A stretch of 64,000 bases of DNA from an uncultured Bacilli bacterium (GCA_934130175.1 CAKOXP010000005.1:23522-87521), one strand, 5' to 3'. Counted from the stretch's first letter, positions 31,815 to 41,719 are shown. Numbers and translations are program-made. The notes: generated by a model not told the origin, from the letters alone.

Positions 31815-32526
31815 GGTTTCAGTTGCAATGGCAACATATAATGGTGAAAAGTATATAGAAGAACAAATAAAAAGTATTCTATCTAATCTTTCTTCAAATG
31901 ATGAAGTTATCATCAGTGATGATGGAAGTACAGATAAAACAATGGAGATTATTAATAGTTTTCATGATGAACGTATCCGTGTTATTGATGGTCCGAAAAA
32001 AGGGGTTATTAAAAATTTTGAAAATGCTATCAAAAACTGCAATGGAGATTATATATTTTTATCAGATCAAGATGATATTTGGTGTAGTAAAAAAGTTACA
32101 ACAATATTAAATATATTTAAAAATGATTCAAGTACTGTTTTGATTGTTCATGACAATAAAATGATTGATGCTAAGTTGAATACTATTTGTGATTCATTTT
32201 TCAGATTTAGAAATGTAAAAAATGGTCTTTTAAATAATATAATTAAAAACTCATTTATAGGTTGTTGTATGGCTTTCAAAAAAGAATTAATAGAGGATAT
32301 AATTCCTATACCAAGTAATATTCCTATGCATGATCAATGGATTGGATTAGTAGCTTTGTTAAATGGTAATGTTAGATTTATTGATGAAAAATTGATTTTA
32401 TATAGAAGACATGATGATAACGTGTCTAATTTCAAAAAAAATAGATTACCAAAAATGATTATGAATAGAATTAACATTATTTTAAATTTAAGAAAATATA
32501 AAAAAGGAGAGAGAGATTATGAATGA
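31804..32526 (+). CDS. Family 2 glycosyltransferase
   Basis: A 240-residue GT2 enzyme (GT-A fold, inverting). VSVAMATYNGEKYIEEQIKSIL, ISDDGSTDKT, FLSDQDDIW (DxD-type site) and HDQWIGLVALL are typical of rhamnosyl- and galactosyltransferases of capsule loci. ATG 31804 is selected by AAGGAG at 31787-31792; the longer frame from 31750 lies within the previous gene. It overlaps both neighbours by a few bases, showing a tight operon. It is shorter than most (about 300), ending soon after the catalytic domain. Confidence 0.88.
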   Translation: MKNKVSVAMATYNGEKYIEEQIKSILSNLSSNDEVIISDDGSTDKTMEIINSFHDERIRVIDGPKKGVIKNFENAIKNCNGDYIFLSDQDDIWCSKKVTTILNIFKNDSSTVLIVHDNKMIDAKLNTICDSFFRFRNVKNGLLNNIIKNSFIGCCMAFKKELIEDIIPIPSNIPMHDQWIGLVALLNGNVRFIDEKLILYRRHDDNVSNFKKNRLPKMIMNRINIILNLRKYKKGERDYE

Positions 32527-33511
32527 AAAAATTGACTTTGTTATTATTTGGGTAGATGGTAATGACACTGAGTGGCAGAAGGAAAAGAATAAATATAGCC
32601 CAAACAGTAATGACGATTTTAGAGCAATTAGATATAGAGATTGGGATAATCTAAAATATATATTTAGAGGAATTGAAAAATATGCCCCATGGGTAAATAA
32701 GGTTCATTTTGTGACTTGTGGACATTTACCAAATTGGTTAAATACAAAAAATCCTAAATTAAATATCATAAAGCATTCAGATTACATTCCAAAAGAATAT
32801 TTGCCAACATTTAGTGCTAATCCTATTGAAACGAATTTGCATAGAATAGAAGGTTTGGAGGAAAAGTTCGTCTTTTTTAATGATGACACATTTATCACTA
32901 AAAAGGTAAAACCCACAGATTTTTTTAAGAATGGTTTACCATGTGATTCTGCAATAGAAAATCCAATTGTTCCATCAGGAAATGATATTATAGATTATAT
33001 ATTGCTAAATAATATGGAAATTTTAAATAAACATTTTGATAAAAAAACTGTTATGAGAAAAAATTTCAGCAAGTGGTTCAATCTTAAGTACGGACCTTAT
33101 TTGGCAAAAACATGTAGTTTGTTACAGTGGAAAAAGTTCACAGGATTGAGATATAGCCATTTACCTTCAAGTATCTTAAAGTCTACAATGGAAAAATTAT
33201 GGGATTGTGAATATGAAGCCTTGAATAATACTGGAAAACATAAATTTAGAAATAAGTTTGATGTAAACCAATATTTGTTTACTAATTGGCAAATGTTGAG
33301 TGGAAAATTTTCTCCAAGAAAATGCTCAATAGGAAAGTTTTATTTAATAACTGATGATAATAGGAAAATAATAAATGCTATAGAAAATCAAAAATATAAA
33401 TTGATTTGTTTAAATGATGGTGAATCAATATCTGATTTTGAAAAAGTAAAATGTGATATCAATAAATCATTTGATAAGATATTAGGAGATAAATCAAGTT
33501 TCGAATTGTAG
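32519..33511 (+). CDS. Stealth-family hexose-1-phosphoryltransferase
   Basis: A 330-residue Stealth protein, a family making phosphodiester-linked capsular or cell-surface polysaccharides (sugar-1-phosphate transfer). CR1 IDFVIIWVDGNDTEW, CR2 with RDWDNLKYIFRGIEKYAPWVNKVHFVTCGHLPNWL (landmarks RDWDNLKYIFRGI and VTCGHLPNWL), SANPIETNLHRIEGL and FVFFNDDTFI, then CR3/CR4 blocks (LPSSILKSTMEKLW) are all seen. GGAGAG precedes ATG 32519, overlapping the GT2 gene by 8 bp. It predicts a phosphate-bearing capsule. Confidence 0.92.
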   Translation: MNEKIDFVIIWVDGNDTEWQKEKNKYSPNSNDDFRAIRYRDWDNLKYIFRGIEKYAPWVNKVHFVTCGHLPNWLNTKNPKLNIIKHSDYIPKEYLPTFSANPIETNLHRIEGLEEKFVFFNDDTFITKKVKPTDFFKNGLPCDSAIENPIVPSGNDIIDYILLNNMEILNKHFDKKTVMRKNFSKWFNLKYGPYLAKTCSLLQWKKFTGLRYSHLPSSILKSTMEKLWDCEYEALNNTGKHKFRNKFDVNQYLFTNWQMLSGKFSPRKCSIGKFYLITDDNRKIINAIENQKYKLICLNDGESISDFEKVKCDINKSFDKILGDKSSFEL

Positions 33512-33520
33512 GTGATTAAT

Positions 33521-34687
33521 ATGAAGAAAAATATATTATTTATTATTCCTCAACTTGTTGGAGGAGGAGCAGAAAAAACTGTTGCAAATCTTAGCTTATA
33601 TTTAAAAGAGAAGTATAATATAAACATTCTAATATTTAATGATAGTGATGAGAAATATAAATATTCAGGTAATTTAATTGTATTGCCAAAGAAAAAATCT
33701 AATAATTTTTTCGGTAAGGTCATTAACGAAATCTCAATTATCAGTAAAGTTAGAAAAATTAAAAATAAACTTAATATAGATTATTCTATAAGCTTTTTGC
33801 GTGATGCTGATTTAGTTAATGTTTTTTCTCGTGTTAATGATAGAATTTACTTATCGATAAGAAATAAAGAATCTGTTGACTCTAAGATTTTAAGAAATAA
33901 GCTAAAAATATACATATCTTGTAAAAAGGCGGATAAAGTAATTGCAATATCTAAAGAGGTAGAGCGTGATATAGTTAGCAAGTTTCATATAAATTCTGAA
34001 AAGGTTATTACAATTTATAATCCATGCTTAATTAGTGAGTATGAAAATAAAAATAATATAGATGCAGTAGATAAATTATTTAAAAATAAGATAACAATAA
34101 TTAATGTTGCAAGACTTAATTATCAAAAAGGTCAATGGCACTTAATAAGAGCATTCAATGAAGTAATTAAAAAAATACCTACTGCTCAATTATTGATTTT
34201 GGGTAAAGGAGAAGAAGAAAGTTATTTGAAAGAGCTAATTAATAAACTAAATTTACAGGATAATGTAAAATTACTTGGATTTGTGAATAATCCATATGAC
34301 TATATGCGTAAATCCGATTTATTTGTCTTTTCATCATTATATGAAGGATTAGGAAATTCACTTATGGAAGCATTAGCTTGTGAGTTACCGGTATTATCTA
34401 CTGACTATGAGTGTGGTGCAAGGGAAATATTATCTCCAAATAAAAAAATAAAAGTTTGTGATAAAATTAATTATTGTGAGTATGGTATTTTGGTTCCAGT
34501 ATGTGATGGAAAAAAATATTCTTATAGTGATCCATTATCAAAGGAAGAAAAAATAATGGCAGATGCTATAGTACAAGTATTATCTGATAAAAATAAATTA
34601 TTAAAGTACAGAAAACAGTCAATAAAAAGGAGTAAGGATTTCTCAATTGATAATATAGTAAATCAATGGTCAAATATTTTAAAATAA
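33521..34687 (+). CDS. GT4 glycosyltransferase
   Basis: A 388-residue GT-B fold retaining glycosyltransferase. ILFIIPQLVGGGAEKTVANLS opens the first Rossmann domain, and NVARLNYQKGQWHLIRAF plus SSLYEGLGNSLMEALACELPVLSTDYECGAREIL (landmarks SLYEGLGNSLMEAL, GAREIL) show the Glu-x7-Glu nucleotide-sugar site. AGGTGAT precedes ATG 33521; GTG 33512 is inside that site. Donor and acceptor cannot be told; GalNAc or glucose transferases look like this. Confidence 0.9.
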   Translation: MKKNILFIIPQLVGGGAEKTVANLSLYLKEKYNINILIFNDSDEKYKYSGNLIVLPKKKSNNFFGKVINEISIISKVRKIKNKLNIDYSISFLRDADLVNVFSRVNDRIYLSIRNKESVDSKILRNKLKIYISCKKADKVIAISKEVERDIVSKFHINSEKVITIYNPCLISEYENKNNIDAVDKLFKNKITIINVARLNYQKGQWHLIRAFNEVIKKIPTAQLLILGKGEEESYLKELINKLNLQDNVKLLGFVNNPYDYMRKSDLFVFSSLYEGLGNSLMEALACELPVLSTDYECGAREILSPNKKIKVCDKINYCEYGILVPVCDGKKYSYSDPLSKEEKIMADAIVQVLSDKNKLLKYRKQSIKRSKDFSIDNIVNQWSNILK

Positions 34688-34699
34688 TGAGGTTATATT

Positions 34700-35833
34700 A
34701 TGAACAAAGAAAAGATTAAAAATATTTTATTCTATATGGCATATTTCTTGATGATATTTTTATCAATGTTTTCGAGAATCCCAATTATAGAAGAAAATTA
34801 TAAAATGATTGAATCAATATCATTAGGATTATTGATTTTTACAGCAATATTACAAAGTCATAAACTTAAAAATAAGGAATTAATGATAATGATTTTAATT
34901 ATGTTAGCAGTATTGATGTCTTATGTTTTCAGTGGCGATCCTATTATATTGAAATTGTTTTTAGTCATATACTCCAGTAAAAGTTTAGATTTTAATGATT
35001 TCATAAAGAAGGATCTATATGTTAAGTTGATATTTTTCATAATTGTCATTATTTTACATTTTAATGGATTAACTGTTGACTACATCATGTACAGAAGTGA
35101 TGGTACTATGAGAAACTCTATGGGATTTTCTCACCCTAATATTTTTGGATTATATATCTTTATGTTTTGTATGGAATTAGTGTATTTGAAAAGAAATAAA
35201 TTAAAATTATATGATTATGCAATTGTTATTTGTTTATTGTTAGTTATATATAACTATTCTGATAGTAGGGCTAGTATTGTCTCATTGGTATTATTAATTA
35301 TACTTTTACTTACTAAGAATTTTCTAATAAAGTATGTATTTTCAAGAAAAGTTACTAAGTTTTTTGTACAAAATTCATTTTTAATTTTTACAATTATAAC
35401 CTATATTGCAACCATACTGTATAGTAATAACTATGGAATTGGAAAAATTATGAATACAATTACATCAAACAGAATTTCATCTATTTGTTATTTCCTAGAT
35501 AATTATGGAATTAACTTATTTGGAAAAAAATTATATTTAGTTTCTACAGAAAAATCAGTACTCTTAAATATTAAGGCATATATACTTGATAATTGTTATT
35601 TTAATTTATTGATTAAACATGGGGCAATTATATTTTTGATAATATTTTTAATAACAAGAAAAATGTTTGAAAAGTTATATCATTCCAAAAAATTTAGTTT
35701 AATTATAATATTCTTAGTTTTATTAGTATATGGCTTGATGGAAAATAGTATTTTTAAGATAACTTATACACCATTTTTATTATATTTTGGTAATGTTTTA
35801 TATTCCAAGAAGGAAAGTGATAAATATGAATAA
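34700..35833 (+). CDS. Polysaccharide polymerase (Wzy-like)
   Basis: A 377-residue protein with about ten membrane helices and a larger outer loop (around 225-300), the layout of Wzy/O-antigen polymerases that join repeat units outside the membrane. RSDGTMRNSMGFSHPNIFGLYIF (landmarks MRNSMGFSHPN) is the most typical block, and NYSDSRASIVSL contains the Arg often seen in polymerases. GAGGTTATATT precedes ATG 34700. Sequence conservation in this family is low, so the call rests on topology and position between transferases and flippase. Confidence 0.8.
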   Translation: MNKEKIKNILFYMAYFLMIFLSMFSRIPIIEENYKMIESISLGLLIFTAILQSHKLKNKELMIMILIMLAVLMSYVFSGDPIILKLFLVIYSSKSLDFNDFIKKDLYVKLIFFIIVIILHFNGLTVDYIMYRSDGTMRNSMGFSHPNIFGLYIFMFCMELVYLKRNKLKLYDYAIVICLLLVIYNYSDSRASIVSLVLLIILLLTKNFLIKYVFSRKVTKFFVQNSFLIFTIITYIATILYSNNYGIGKIMNTITSNRISSICYFLDNYGINLFGKKLYLVSTEKSVLLNIKAYILDNCYFNLLIKHGAIIFLIIFLITRKMFEKLYHSKKFSLIIIFLVLLVYGLMENSIFKITYTPFLLYFGNVLYSKKESDKYE

Positions 35834-37262
35834 GGTTAAAAGCAACTTTCTATATAATATAGTTTATCAATTATTAGTATTAGTTATTCCGCTAATAACT
35901 GCTCCATATCTTTCTAGAGTTATAGGCGCATCTGGTGTTGGAATATACTCATATACATATTCAATTGTTTACTATTTTATGTTACTTGTACTACTGGGAG
36001 TTAATAATTATGGCAATAGATCAATTGCTAAAGTAAGAAATAATAAAGATAGGCTATCAAAAACATTTTGGAGTATATATTTGTTTCAATTGTTAATGGG
36101 AATTATCATGCTTTTTTTCTATATTATGTATGTGTTGTTGATTAATAATAATTATACAAGTATTGCATGGATTGAAACTTTATTCATAATTTCTGCAATG
36201 ATAGATATTAATTGGTTTTACTTTGGACTAGAAGAATTTAAAATAACAATCACAAGAAATATGTGCATAAAAGTATTGTCTGTTATACTAATATTTATAT
36301 TTGTAAGAGCTAAGGGAGATTTGTGGAAGTATACTTTAATTATGTCTTCAACGACATTAATCAGTCAGTTAGTTTTGTGGTCATTTGTTTGTAAAAAGGT
36401 TAATTTCATCAAAGTTTCTAAACATGATATATTGAAACATATTAAGCCTAACTTAATTCTTTTCATACCTGTTATTGCAGTTAGCTTATATAAAATAATG
36501 GATAAAATTATGTTGGGTTCTATGTCTAGTATTGTTGAAGTTGGTTATTATGAAAATGCAGAGAAAATTATTAATATTCCATTAACTTTCATAACATCAT
36601 TAGGAACTGTTATGCTCCCTAGAATATCAAATATTTTGGCAAATGGAGATATAAGTAAAGTTAATGAGTATATTAGTAAATCGGTTTCGTTTGTTATGTT
36701 TCTATCATTCGCAATGTGTTTTGGGTTGATTGCAGTTGGATATAATTTTGCTCCAATCTACTTTGGAAAAGATTTTCAAAAAACAGGAATATTGATAATG
36801 TTATTATCAGTAACTTTACCATTCTTATCATTTGCCAATGTGCTTAGAACACAATATTTAATACCAAATGAAGAAGATAAAGTATATATTATTTCTGTAT
36901 CACTTGGAGCTTTAATAAACTTAATTATGAATTTTATTTTTATTCCAATGTACTATAGCATAGGTGCTTGTATTGGTACAATTGCTGCAGAATTTACTGT
37001 AATGTTTTATCAAGTTATATCTGTTAGAAAAAAATTGAACATAAAAAAATACATCAAAAATATTTCTACATTCTTTATTAAATCATTTATAATGTTTGTA
37101 ATAGTATATAGTTTTAATTATATTCATATGAATGATCTTATAAGAATCTTTGTTCAGGTATTAATTGGTATAACAATATATTTGTTGTTAAACTATAAAT
37201 ATATAAATTCGATAATTGATTTTAAAAAGGTATTTATTAAATTCAGAAAGAAATTTAATTAA
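35826..37262 (+). CDS. Polysaccharide flippase (Wzx-like, MOP superfamily)
   Basis: A 478-residue protein with 12-14 membrane helices. It starts KSNFLYNIVYQLLVLVIPLITAPYLSRVIGASGVG (landmarks LVIPLITAPYLSRVIG), the classic Wzx opening, and carries lipid-linked repeat units across the membrane. ATG 35826 follows AGGAAAGTG and overlaps the polymerase stop by 8 bp; the longer frame from 35787 is in that gene. It ends the capsule operon. Confidence 0.93.
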   Translation: MNKVKSNFLYNIVYQLLVLVIPLITAPYLSRVIGASGVGIYSYTYSIVYYFMLLVLLGVNNYGNRSIAKVRNNKDRLSKTFWSIYLFQLLMGIIMLFFYIMYVLLINNNYTSIAWIETLFIISAMIDINWFYFGLEEFKITITRNMCIKVLSVILIFIFVRAKGDLWKYTLIMSSTTLISQLVLWSFVCKKVNFIKVSKHDILKHIKPNLILFIPVIAVSLYKIMDKIMLGSMSSIVEVGYYENAEKIINIPLTFITSLGTVMLPRISNILANGDISKVNEYISKSVSFVMFLSFAMCFGLIAVGYNFAPIYFGKDFQKTGILIMLLSVTLPFLSFANVLRTQYLIPNEEDKVYIISVSLGALINLIMNFIFIPMYYSIGACIGTIAAEFTVMFYQVISVRKKLNIKKYIKNISTFFIKSFIMFVIVYSFNYIHMNDLIRIFVQVLIGITIYLLLNYKYINSIIDFKKVFIKFRKKFN

Positions 37263-37394
37263 AATAAGTATTGTCTAAAAATTACTACTATTAATTATTT
37301 GATTAAATGATAATATGAAGATTGTATTTATCAAAAGAAAGATAAGACAATACTAAACATATATAATGAATTTATTATAGAAAGATGGTATATT

Positions 37395-37853
37395 ATGAAT
37401 AAGAAATTAATAATTTATGTAATATTATCTATTATTTGTATGGGCATTATCTTTTGTTTTTCTAGTAGAAATACTATAGAATCTAATAGTACTAGTAAAA
37501 ACTTAATTAGAAATGTAATTGATAAGTATGAATCTATTACGGGTAAAAAAATAAATAAAGAAAGCCTTGTTACTAAACTTAATTATCCAATTAGAAAATT
37601 AGCTCATTTTAGTATTTATTTTCTACTTGGATTAGTAGTATATGGCTTGTTTTTACATACAAATATGAAACATAAACTCTTATTTTCAATTCTTACATGT
37701 GTAGTTTATGCTTCATTTGATGAGATACATCAATTATTTGTTTTAGGAAGAACTGGACAAGTTTTAGATGTATTTATAGATAGTATGGGAAGTATCATAG
37801 GTATGATATTAATTAAAATATTAATAAGAAAAAGAGGTAAAATTTATGAATGA
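37395..37853 (+). CDS. VanZ-like membrane protein
   Basis: A 152-residue protein with four membrane helices and the short VanZ pattern: FSSRNTIESNSTSKN near the first helix, RKLAHFSIYFLLG, and FDEIHQLFVLGRTGQVLDVFIDSMGSIIG (landmarks DEIHQLFVLGRTGQ, DVFIDSMGS). It resembles the gene at 43120 closely in layout. The stretch 37263-37394 before it holds only a distant 10-bp inverted repeat (37267-37276 and 37345-37354). It overlaps the next gene by 8 bp. Role unknown. Confidence 0.85.
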   Translation: MNKKLIIYVILSIICMGIIFCFSSRNTIESNSTSKNLIRNVIDKYESITGKKINKESLVTKLNYPIRKLAHFSIYFLLGLVVYGLFLHTNMKHKLLFSILTCVVYASFDEIHQLFVLGRTGQVLDVFIDSMGSIIGMILIKILIRKRGKIYE

Positions 37854-38922
37854 AGAAGTAGCAAAGTTAATAAGAGATGAATTATTAAGTCAAAATAATA
37901 AACCAATTAATTATGATTTTGATTTAGTTGATCATTTAAAAACTTATACCGATAAAGAGTTATCTAGAAGTATTTATACAAGTCTTTATCAAAAGATGGG
38001 AATTGATACTATTATTAATACTGATATTGGAAAAACAAAGACTGATAAAATTAACTATATATTAGATAACTTGGAAACAATTGTAAAATATTATTTAGAA
38101 ATAATACCTGAACATGTTTTTTTACAATATAAAAAACTATTAAATATGAATGGAGAAGCCTGTATTGATTTATCTAGAGAACTTGTTTTTAGCATTAGTT
38201 TTATGTTAGCTATAAAATCAAGTATTTTTGGAAAAGTTTACTATAAAGATGATGCTGCAACTATTTATATCCATGAAGATATTAAAAATATTATGACTAA
38301 ATTTATTAAAGAAAAGGAAGTTATTAAAGAAAATAAGTTTAATAATAAAATATATAGTTTTGTTAAAAATTTAACTTATACTTATGGAATTTTAACAGAT
38401 GAAGAAGCTTATATGATGTTTACTAAATGTAATAATTCAAAAATAGATGATGATAAATTTACAAAAATAATATATGGATATCAATTTGTAGAAGATGATT
38501 TTGTTATACATAACACGGATGAGGAAATGTTAATTTGTAATATGGAGTTTTATGAAAAAGAAGATGCTTTAGATTTTTATAATAATTTATCATCTAAACT
38601 AAATGATAAATTAACACTTAATGATATTAATTCTATTGGTGATGTGACTTATTTTCACAAGTTTAAACCATATAAAGAGTTAGTTAAGTTTATAGAAAAG
38701 AATTTTGAATTTACTAAATCTGATATAAAAAACATAGATGAATTTTTAATAGATGACTTTATTCTAACTTCACAAATATCAATTGATAAGGCCGTTTCTA
38801 ATTATAGAAAAAATATAAAAGATCAATTTGATCTTGATTATATGGAAGAAGAAATAATCTTAAATTATTTAAAAGAAATATATCAAAAAATGCCTAAGTG
38901 GAGTAAAAGGGGAAATGTTTAA
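37846..38922 (+). CDS. Hypothetical cytoplasmic protein
   Basis: A 358-residue protein that I do not recognise. It is rich in Lys, Asp, Asn and Ile, helical for most of its length, with blocks YTDKELSRSIYTSLYQKMGIDTI, SRELVFSISFMLAIKSSIFG and LTYTYGILTDEEAYMMFTKCN. There is no signal peptide; one mildly hydrophobic segment at about 110-122 is not convincing as a membrane helix. AGAGGTAAAATTTATG places the start inside the VanZ-like gene (8-bp overlap), so the two are an operon. A terminator follows. Confidence 0.7.
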   Translation: MNEEVAKLIRDELLSQNNKPINYDFDLVDHLKTYTDKELSRSIYTSLYQKMGIDTIINTDIGKTKTDKINYILDNLETIVKYYLEIIPEHVFLQYKKLLNMNGEACIDLSRELVFSISFMLAIKSSIFGKVYYKDDAATIYIHEDIKNIMTKFIKEKEVIKENKFNNKIYSFVKNLTYTYGILTDEEAYMMFTKCNNSKIDDDKFTKIIYGYQFVEDDFVIHNTDEEMLICNMEFYEKEDALDFYNNLSSKLNDKLTLNDINSIGDVTYFHKFKPYKELVKFIEKNFEFTKSDIKNIDEFLIDDFILTSQISIDKAVSNYRKNIKDQFDLDYMEEEIILNYLKEIYQKMPKWSKRGNV

Positions 38923-38948
38923 ACTATGAAAAATCATAGTTTTTTTGT
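38919..38948 (+). terminator. Terminator after the hypothetical gene
   Basis: AAACTATGA pairs with TCATAGTTT around AAAA, then T run. Confidence 0.85.
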
Positions 38949-39024
38949 GTAAAAAGATTAAATTTTTATAATTTGATATTGAAATAATGGTTATTATATT
39001 TATATAATAATATAGGTGATAGCT

Positions 39025-40647
39025 ATGAATAATACAAAAAAAGCTTTTTTTGGTGTTTTCTTTTTAATAATTATTCTTGTAGTAATAATTGGCAGTAGTT
39101 ATGCTTGGCTAAATATTAATAAAGAGGGTAAAAATACAAATATATTAAAAGCAGGTGATTTAAAGTTAAGCTTAATTGAATGTAGTGAGGATATATTATT
39201 AGAGGAGGCTTATCCAATTTCTGATACAGCAGGAGAAAATCAAGCTAAAACTTGTAAATTTTCTCTTCAAAATGAGGGAAGTTCTGATATTGATTTTTCT
39301 GCATACTTTATTGATAATGATATTCCTAATGATGAAACACGTATGAATGATAAATATGTAAAATTTAATATTAAAGATGTTGATACAAATAGATCTAGAA
39401 CTGAACTTCTTTCCAATAAAACAAACAGAGAAATAACTAATGGTACCATAGAAGCAAAAACAACTAAAGTTTATGAGTTTAGAGTATGGATGGATTATAA
39501 TGCAGATAATGCTGCGATGAATACTATTTTTAATTCTAGGATAAAAATTGATGGAAATCAGAACACCTCAATAATAAAGGCTTCTACTTGGTTTTGGGCA
39601 AATCCAAATCTAGATTATGAGATGCAATATGTAACTAATAAAGAAAAACGCGAATCTGTAATTAATCATTTACAAAAAGTTGGTATAAATGAAATTTATA
39701 TAAATATGTTTTTAACAGATGGTTATGATAGTTTTGTAAATACCTATAGTGATTTTATTGAATATGCCAATAGTAAAAATATTAAGATATTTTGGTTAGA
39801 TGGTGATCCTTCATCTATTATGGAAGAAAATTATAAAGTAACTGTAGATGATAAACTCGAGGCTATTGAAAAGTACAATAATTCCCATAAAGGTAAAATA
39901 GAGGGTATGCATTATGATATTGAATTTTATGCTGAGTCAAATAATGATTTTGGAGCAGGTTTATGGATTGATGGTCAAAGCGAAGAAGCTAAAAAAAGTA
40001 AAAGAAGATTATATTACATAAATTATGCCAAGTATGCATATCAAAAGGCTAAGACAAAGGGAATTAGTATTGCTTTTGATGTAACTCAGGAGTTATCAAA
40101 ATTTACCTATTACGATGAAGATAAGATAGAAAAAAATATGATGGAAGAGTTACTTAAATATAGTGATAGTTTAACTGTTATGTATTATGTAACTCAACAA
40201 AAGTATTTAACAACCAACAATATGTTAACAAAGACAGGAGAATTTAGATTTGATAATGGTGAGACTATTACTGTTAATAAATCAACATTGAGTTATATAA
40301 ATGATGCTAAAAAAGATTACCGAATAGGTAGTGAGGTAAGTTCATTTAGAAAGGATTATTCAAAATCTTATGATTGTAGTGAGTCATATATAAAAGAATT
40401 AGTTCCAACTTATATAGACTTGGATTTTGTTAATACTGAAAATGTATGGAAATACTTAAATTATTATTATAATTTGGAATTAAGCGAAATAGCAAAATAT
40501 CAAAAGGCTAATAATATGGAATCTAATTATCAAATTGCATATCATGATGTTTGGGAAATTTTGAATCAAACTGGTTTTGAAGAAACTCAGGTAATAAAAA
40601 ATAGGATAGCAACATTCAATAATGAAACAATTGCTAACTGTAAATAA
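39025..40647 (+). CDS. Secreted SipW-signal protein: TasA-like domain fused to a TIM-barrel-like domain
   Basis: A 540-residue exported protein. The signal helix (about 7-28) ends GSSYAWLNINKEG, the SipW/TasA motif. A TasA-like beta domain runs to about residue 180 (SLIECSEDILLEEAYPI, FSLQNEGSSDIDFSAYFI, FRVWMDYNAD). The rest (ASTWFWANPNL, INEIYINMFL, IKIFWLDGDPS, IEGMHYDIEFY, ISIAFDVTQELS, SLTVMYYVTQ) has the alternating strand pattern of a beta/alpha barrel like glycoside hydrolases, with Asp/Glu pairs at strand ends (HYDIEFYAE). ATG 39025 follows AGGTGAT. Substrate unknown; an enzyme displayed on fibres or the wall is inference. Confidence 0.7.
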   Translation: MNNTKKAFFGVFFLIIILVVIIGSSYAWLNINKEGKNTNILKAGDLKLSLIECSEDILLEEAYPISDTAGENQAKTCKFSLQNEGSSDIDFSAYFIDNDIPNDETRMNDKYVKFNIKDVDTNRSRTELLSNKTNREITNGTIEAKTTKVYEFRVWMDYNADNAAMNTIFNSRIKIDGNQNTSIIKASTWFWANPNLDYEMQYVTNKEKRESVINHLQKVGINEIYINMFLTDGYDSFVNTYSDFIEYANSKNIKIFWLDGDPSSIMEENYKVTVDDKLEAIEKYNNSHKGKIEGMHYDIEFYAESNNDFGAGLWIDGQSEEAKKSKRRLYYINYAKYAYQKAKTKGISIAFDVTQELSKFTYYDEDKIEKNMMEELLKYSDSLTVMYYVTQQKYLTTNNMLTKTGEFRFDNGETITVNKSTLSYINDAKKDYRIGSEVSSFRKDYSKSYDCSESYIKELVPTYIDLDFVNTENVWKYLNYYYNLELSEIAKYQKANNMESNYQIAYHDVWEILNQTGFEETQVIKNRIATFNNETIANCK

Positions 40648-40700
40648 AAAAAGAAAGACCTATTTCAATTTAACTTTTTGATTAGGTTTTTCTTTTTCTA
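40646..40700. terminator. Bidirectional terminator between convergent genes
   Basis: AAAGAAAGACCT pairs with AGGTTTTTCTTT (12 bp) with A and T runs outside; it overlaps the end of the minus-strand gene. Confidence 0.7.
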
Positions 40701-41490
40701 TATCATATATATCAATGTCTATTTCATGTTTTAAATCTTCTTTATAATACAAATAGTCTTCTTTTATATTATGATAAAATGGCAATGCAAGACTTAACCA
40801 ATGATTGGGTATTTCACAATAAGTTGAAGCTATTTTAGTTAAGAAATTTTCATCACTGTTTGAATCACATTTGTAATTATTTTTTAATAGGTTAATAAAA
40901 TAAATAATTCCAACTTCTTTATTTAGAAAATGCATATTCGGACCAATTCCAGCTGGATTATTATTGTTTTTATAATTTTTACTATTAATTTCACTTCCAC
41001 ATTCAGTATAAACAATCGATAAAGCGATATCTTTATTAATGCCATAAATTTTTGAATATTTGGCAATCATTTCTTCGGGACTTAATGATACATTGTATTC
41101 TTTATCTGACTTAATTTCTTCACTACTATAATTATAACTTTCTGGATTATAATAAATGTCTCTAGTAAGCTCTAAGATAGCAAATTCAACACTATCATGA
41201 GACTTACTATTTACTACATAATAGTGGTCCCATTCATATAGTGATAAATTTCCTGTTTCTTTCATTAATTCATCTTTTATAATTTCTTCTTTTATTTGAA
41301 ATACATTTGCATAATAAGAAATTAAATTATCCATTAATTTTGATGAATCATTATTATTCACATATTCATTATTATAATCAGCAGCTTCTACATTTAATAC
41401 ATTGGTATTTACCGGTATTAAAACTAATGATGATAATAATGAATAGGTAAGTAATTTATTCTTTAAATGTAATAGTTCTTTTTTCTTCAT
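40660..41490 (-). CDS. Secreted glucosaminidase/lysozyme-like protein
   Basis: A 276-residue exported protein with a signal peptide (KKKELLHLKNKL...LVLIPVNTNVLNVEAAD). The second half (about 140-245) looks like a lysozyme-fold peptidoglycan hydrolase: IALSIVYTECGSEINS places a Glu-type catalytic helix, NNNNPAGIGPNMHFLNKEVGIIYFINLL and FLTKIASTYCEIPNHWL follow the glucosaminidase pattern (NNxxGI ... Y ... W). The N-terminal half is helical and unassigned, with NLISYYANVFQIKEEIIKDELMKETG possibly a degenerate second copy. Likely a wall-remodelling enzyme; exact bond cut is unknown. Confidence 0.65.
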   Translation of the reverse strand: MKKKELLHLKNKLLTYSLLSSLVLIPVNTNVLNVEAADYNNEYVNNNDSSKLMDNLISYYANVFQIKEEIIKDELMKETGNLSLYEWDHYYVVNSKSHDSVEFAILELTRDIYYNPESYNYSSEEIKSDKEYNVSLSPEEMIAKYSKIYGINKDIALSIVYTECGSEINSKNYKNNNNPAGIGPNMHFLNKEVGIIYFINLLKNNYKCDSNSDENFLTKIASTYCEIPNHWLSLALPFYHNIKEDYLYYKEDLKHEIDIDIYDIEKEKPNQKVKLK

Positions 41491-41519
41491 AAATCTCTCC
41501 CTTCACACAAACGTTTTCT

Positions 41520-41548
41520 AGATTAACATATTTTCTAATTGAAGTCAA
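41520..41548 (-). promoter_or_regulatory. Promoter of the glucosaminidase-like gene
   Basis: On the minus strand TTGACT (41543-41548) and TAATCT (41520-41525) with 17 bp between. Confidence 0.55.
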
Positions 41549-41719
41549 ACAATAATTAGAAAACAATATAGTAAAGTAAGATCTGAATAGGAAACTTGAA
41601 TATTTAAGAAAATTATGTAAATAATGGTAAAGAAAAGAAAAAAGGAGTATTGAAATAATCAATATCTCTTTCTTTTAGTAATTACAATGATAAAATAGAT
41701 TTTAAGGAAGTGATTTATC

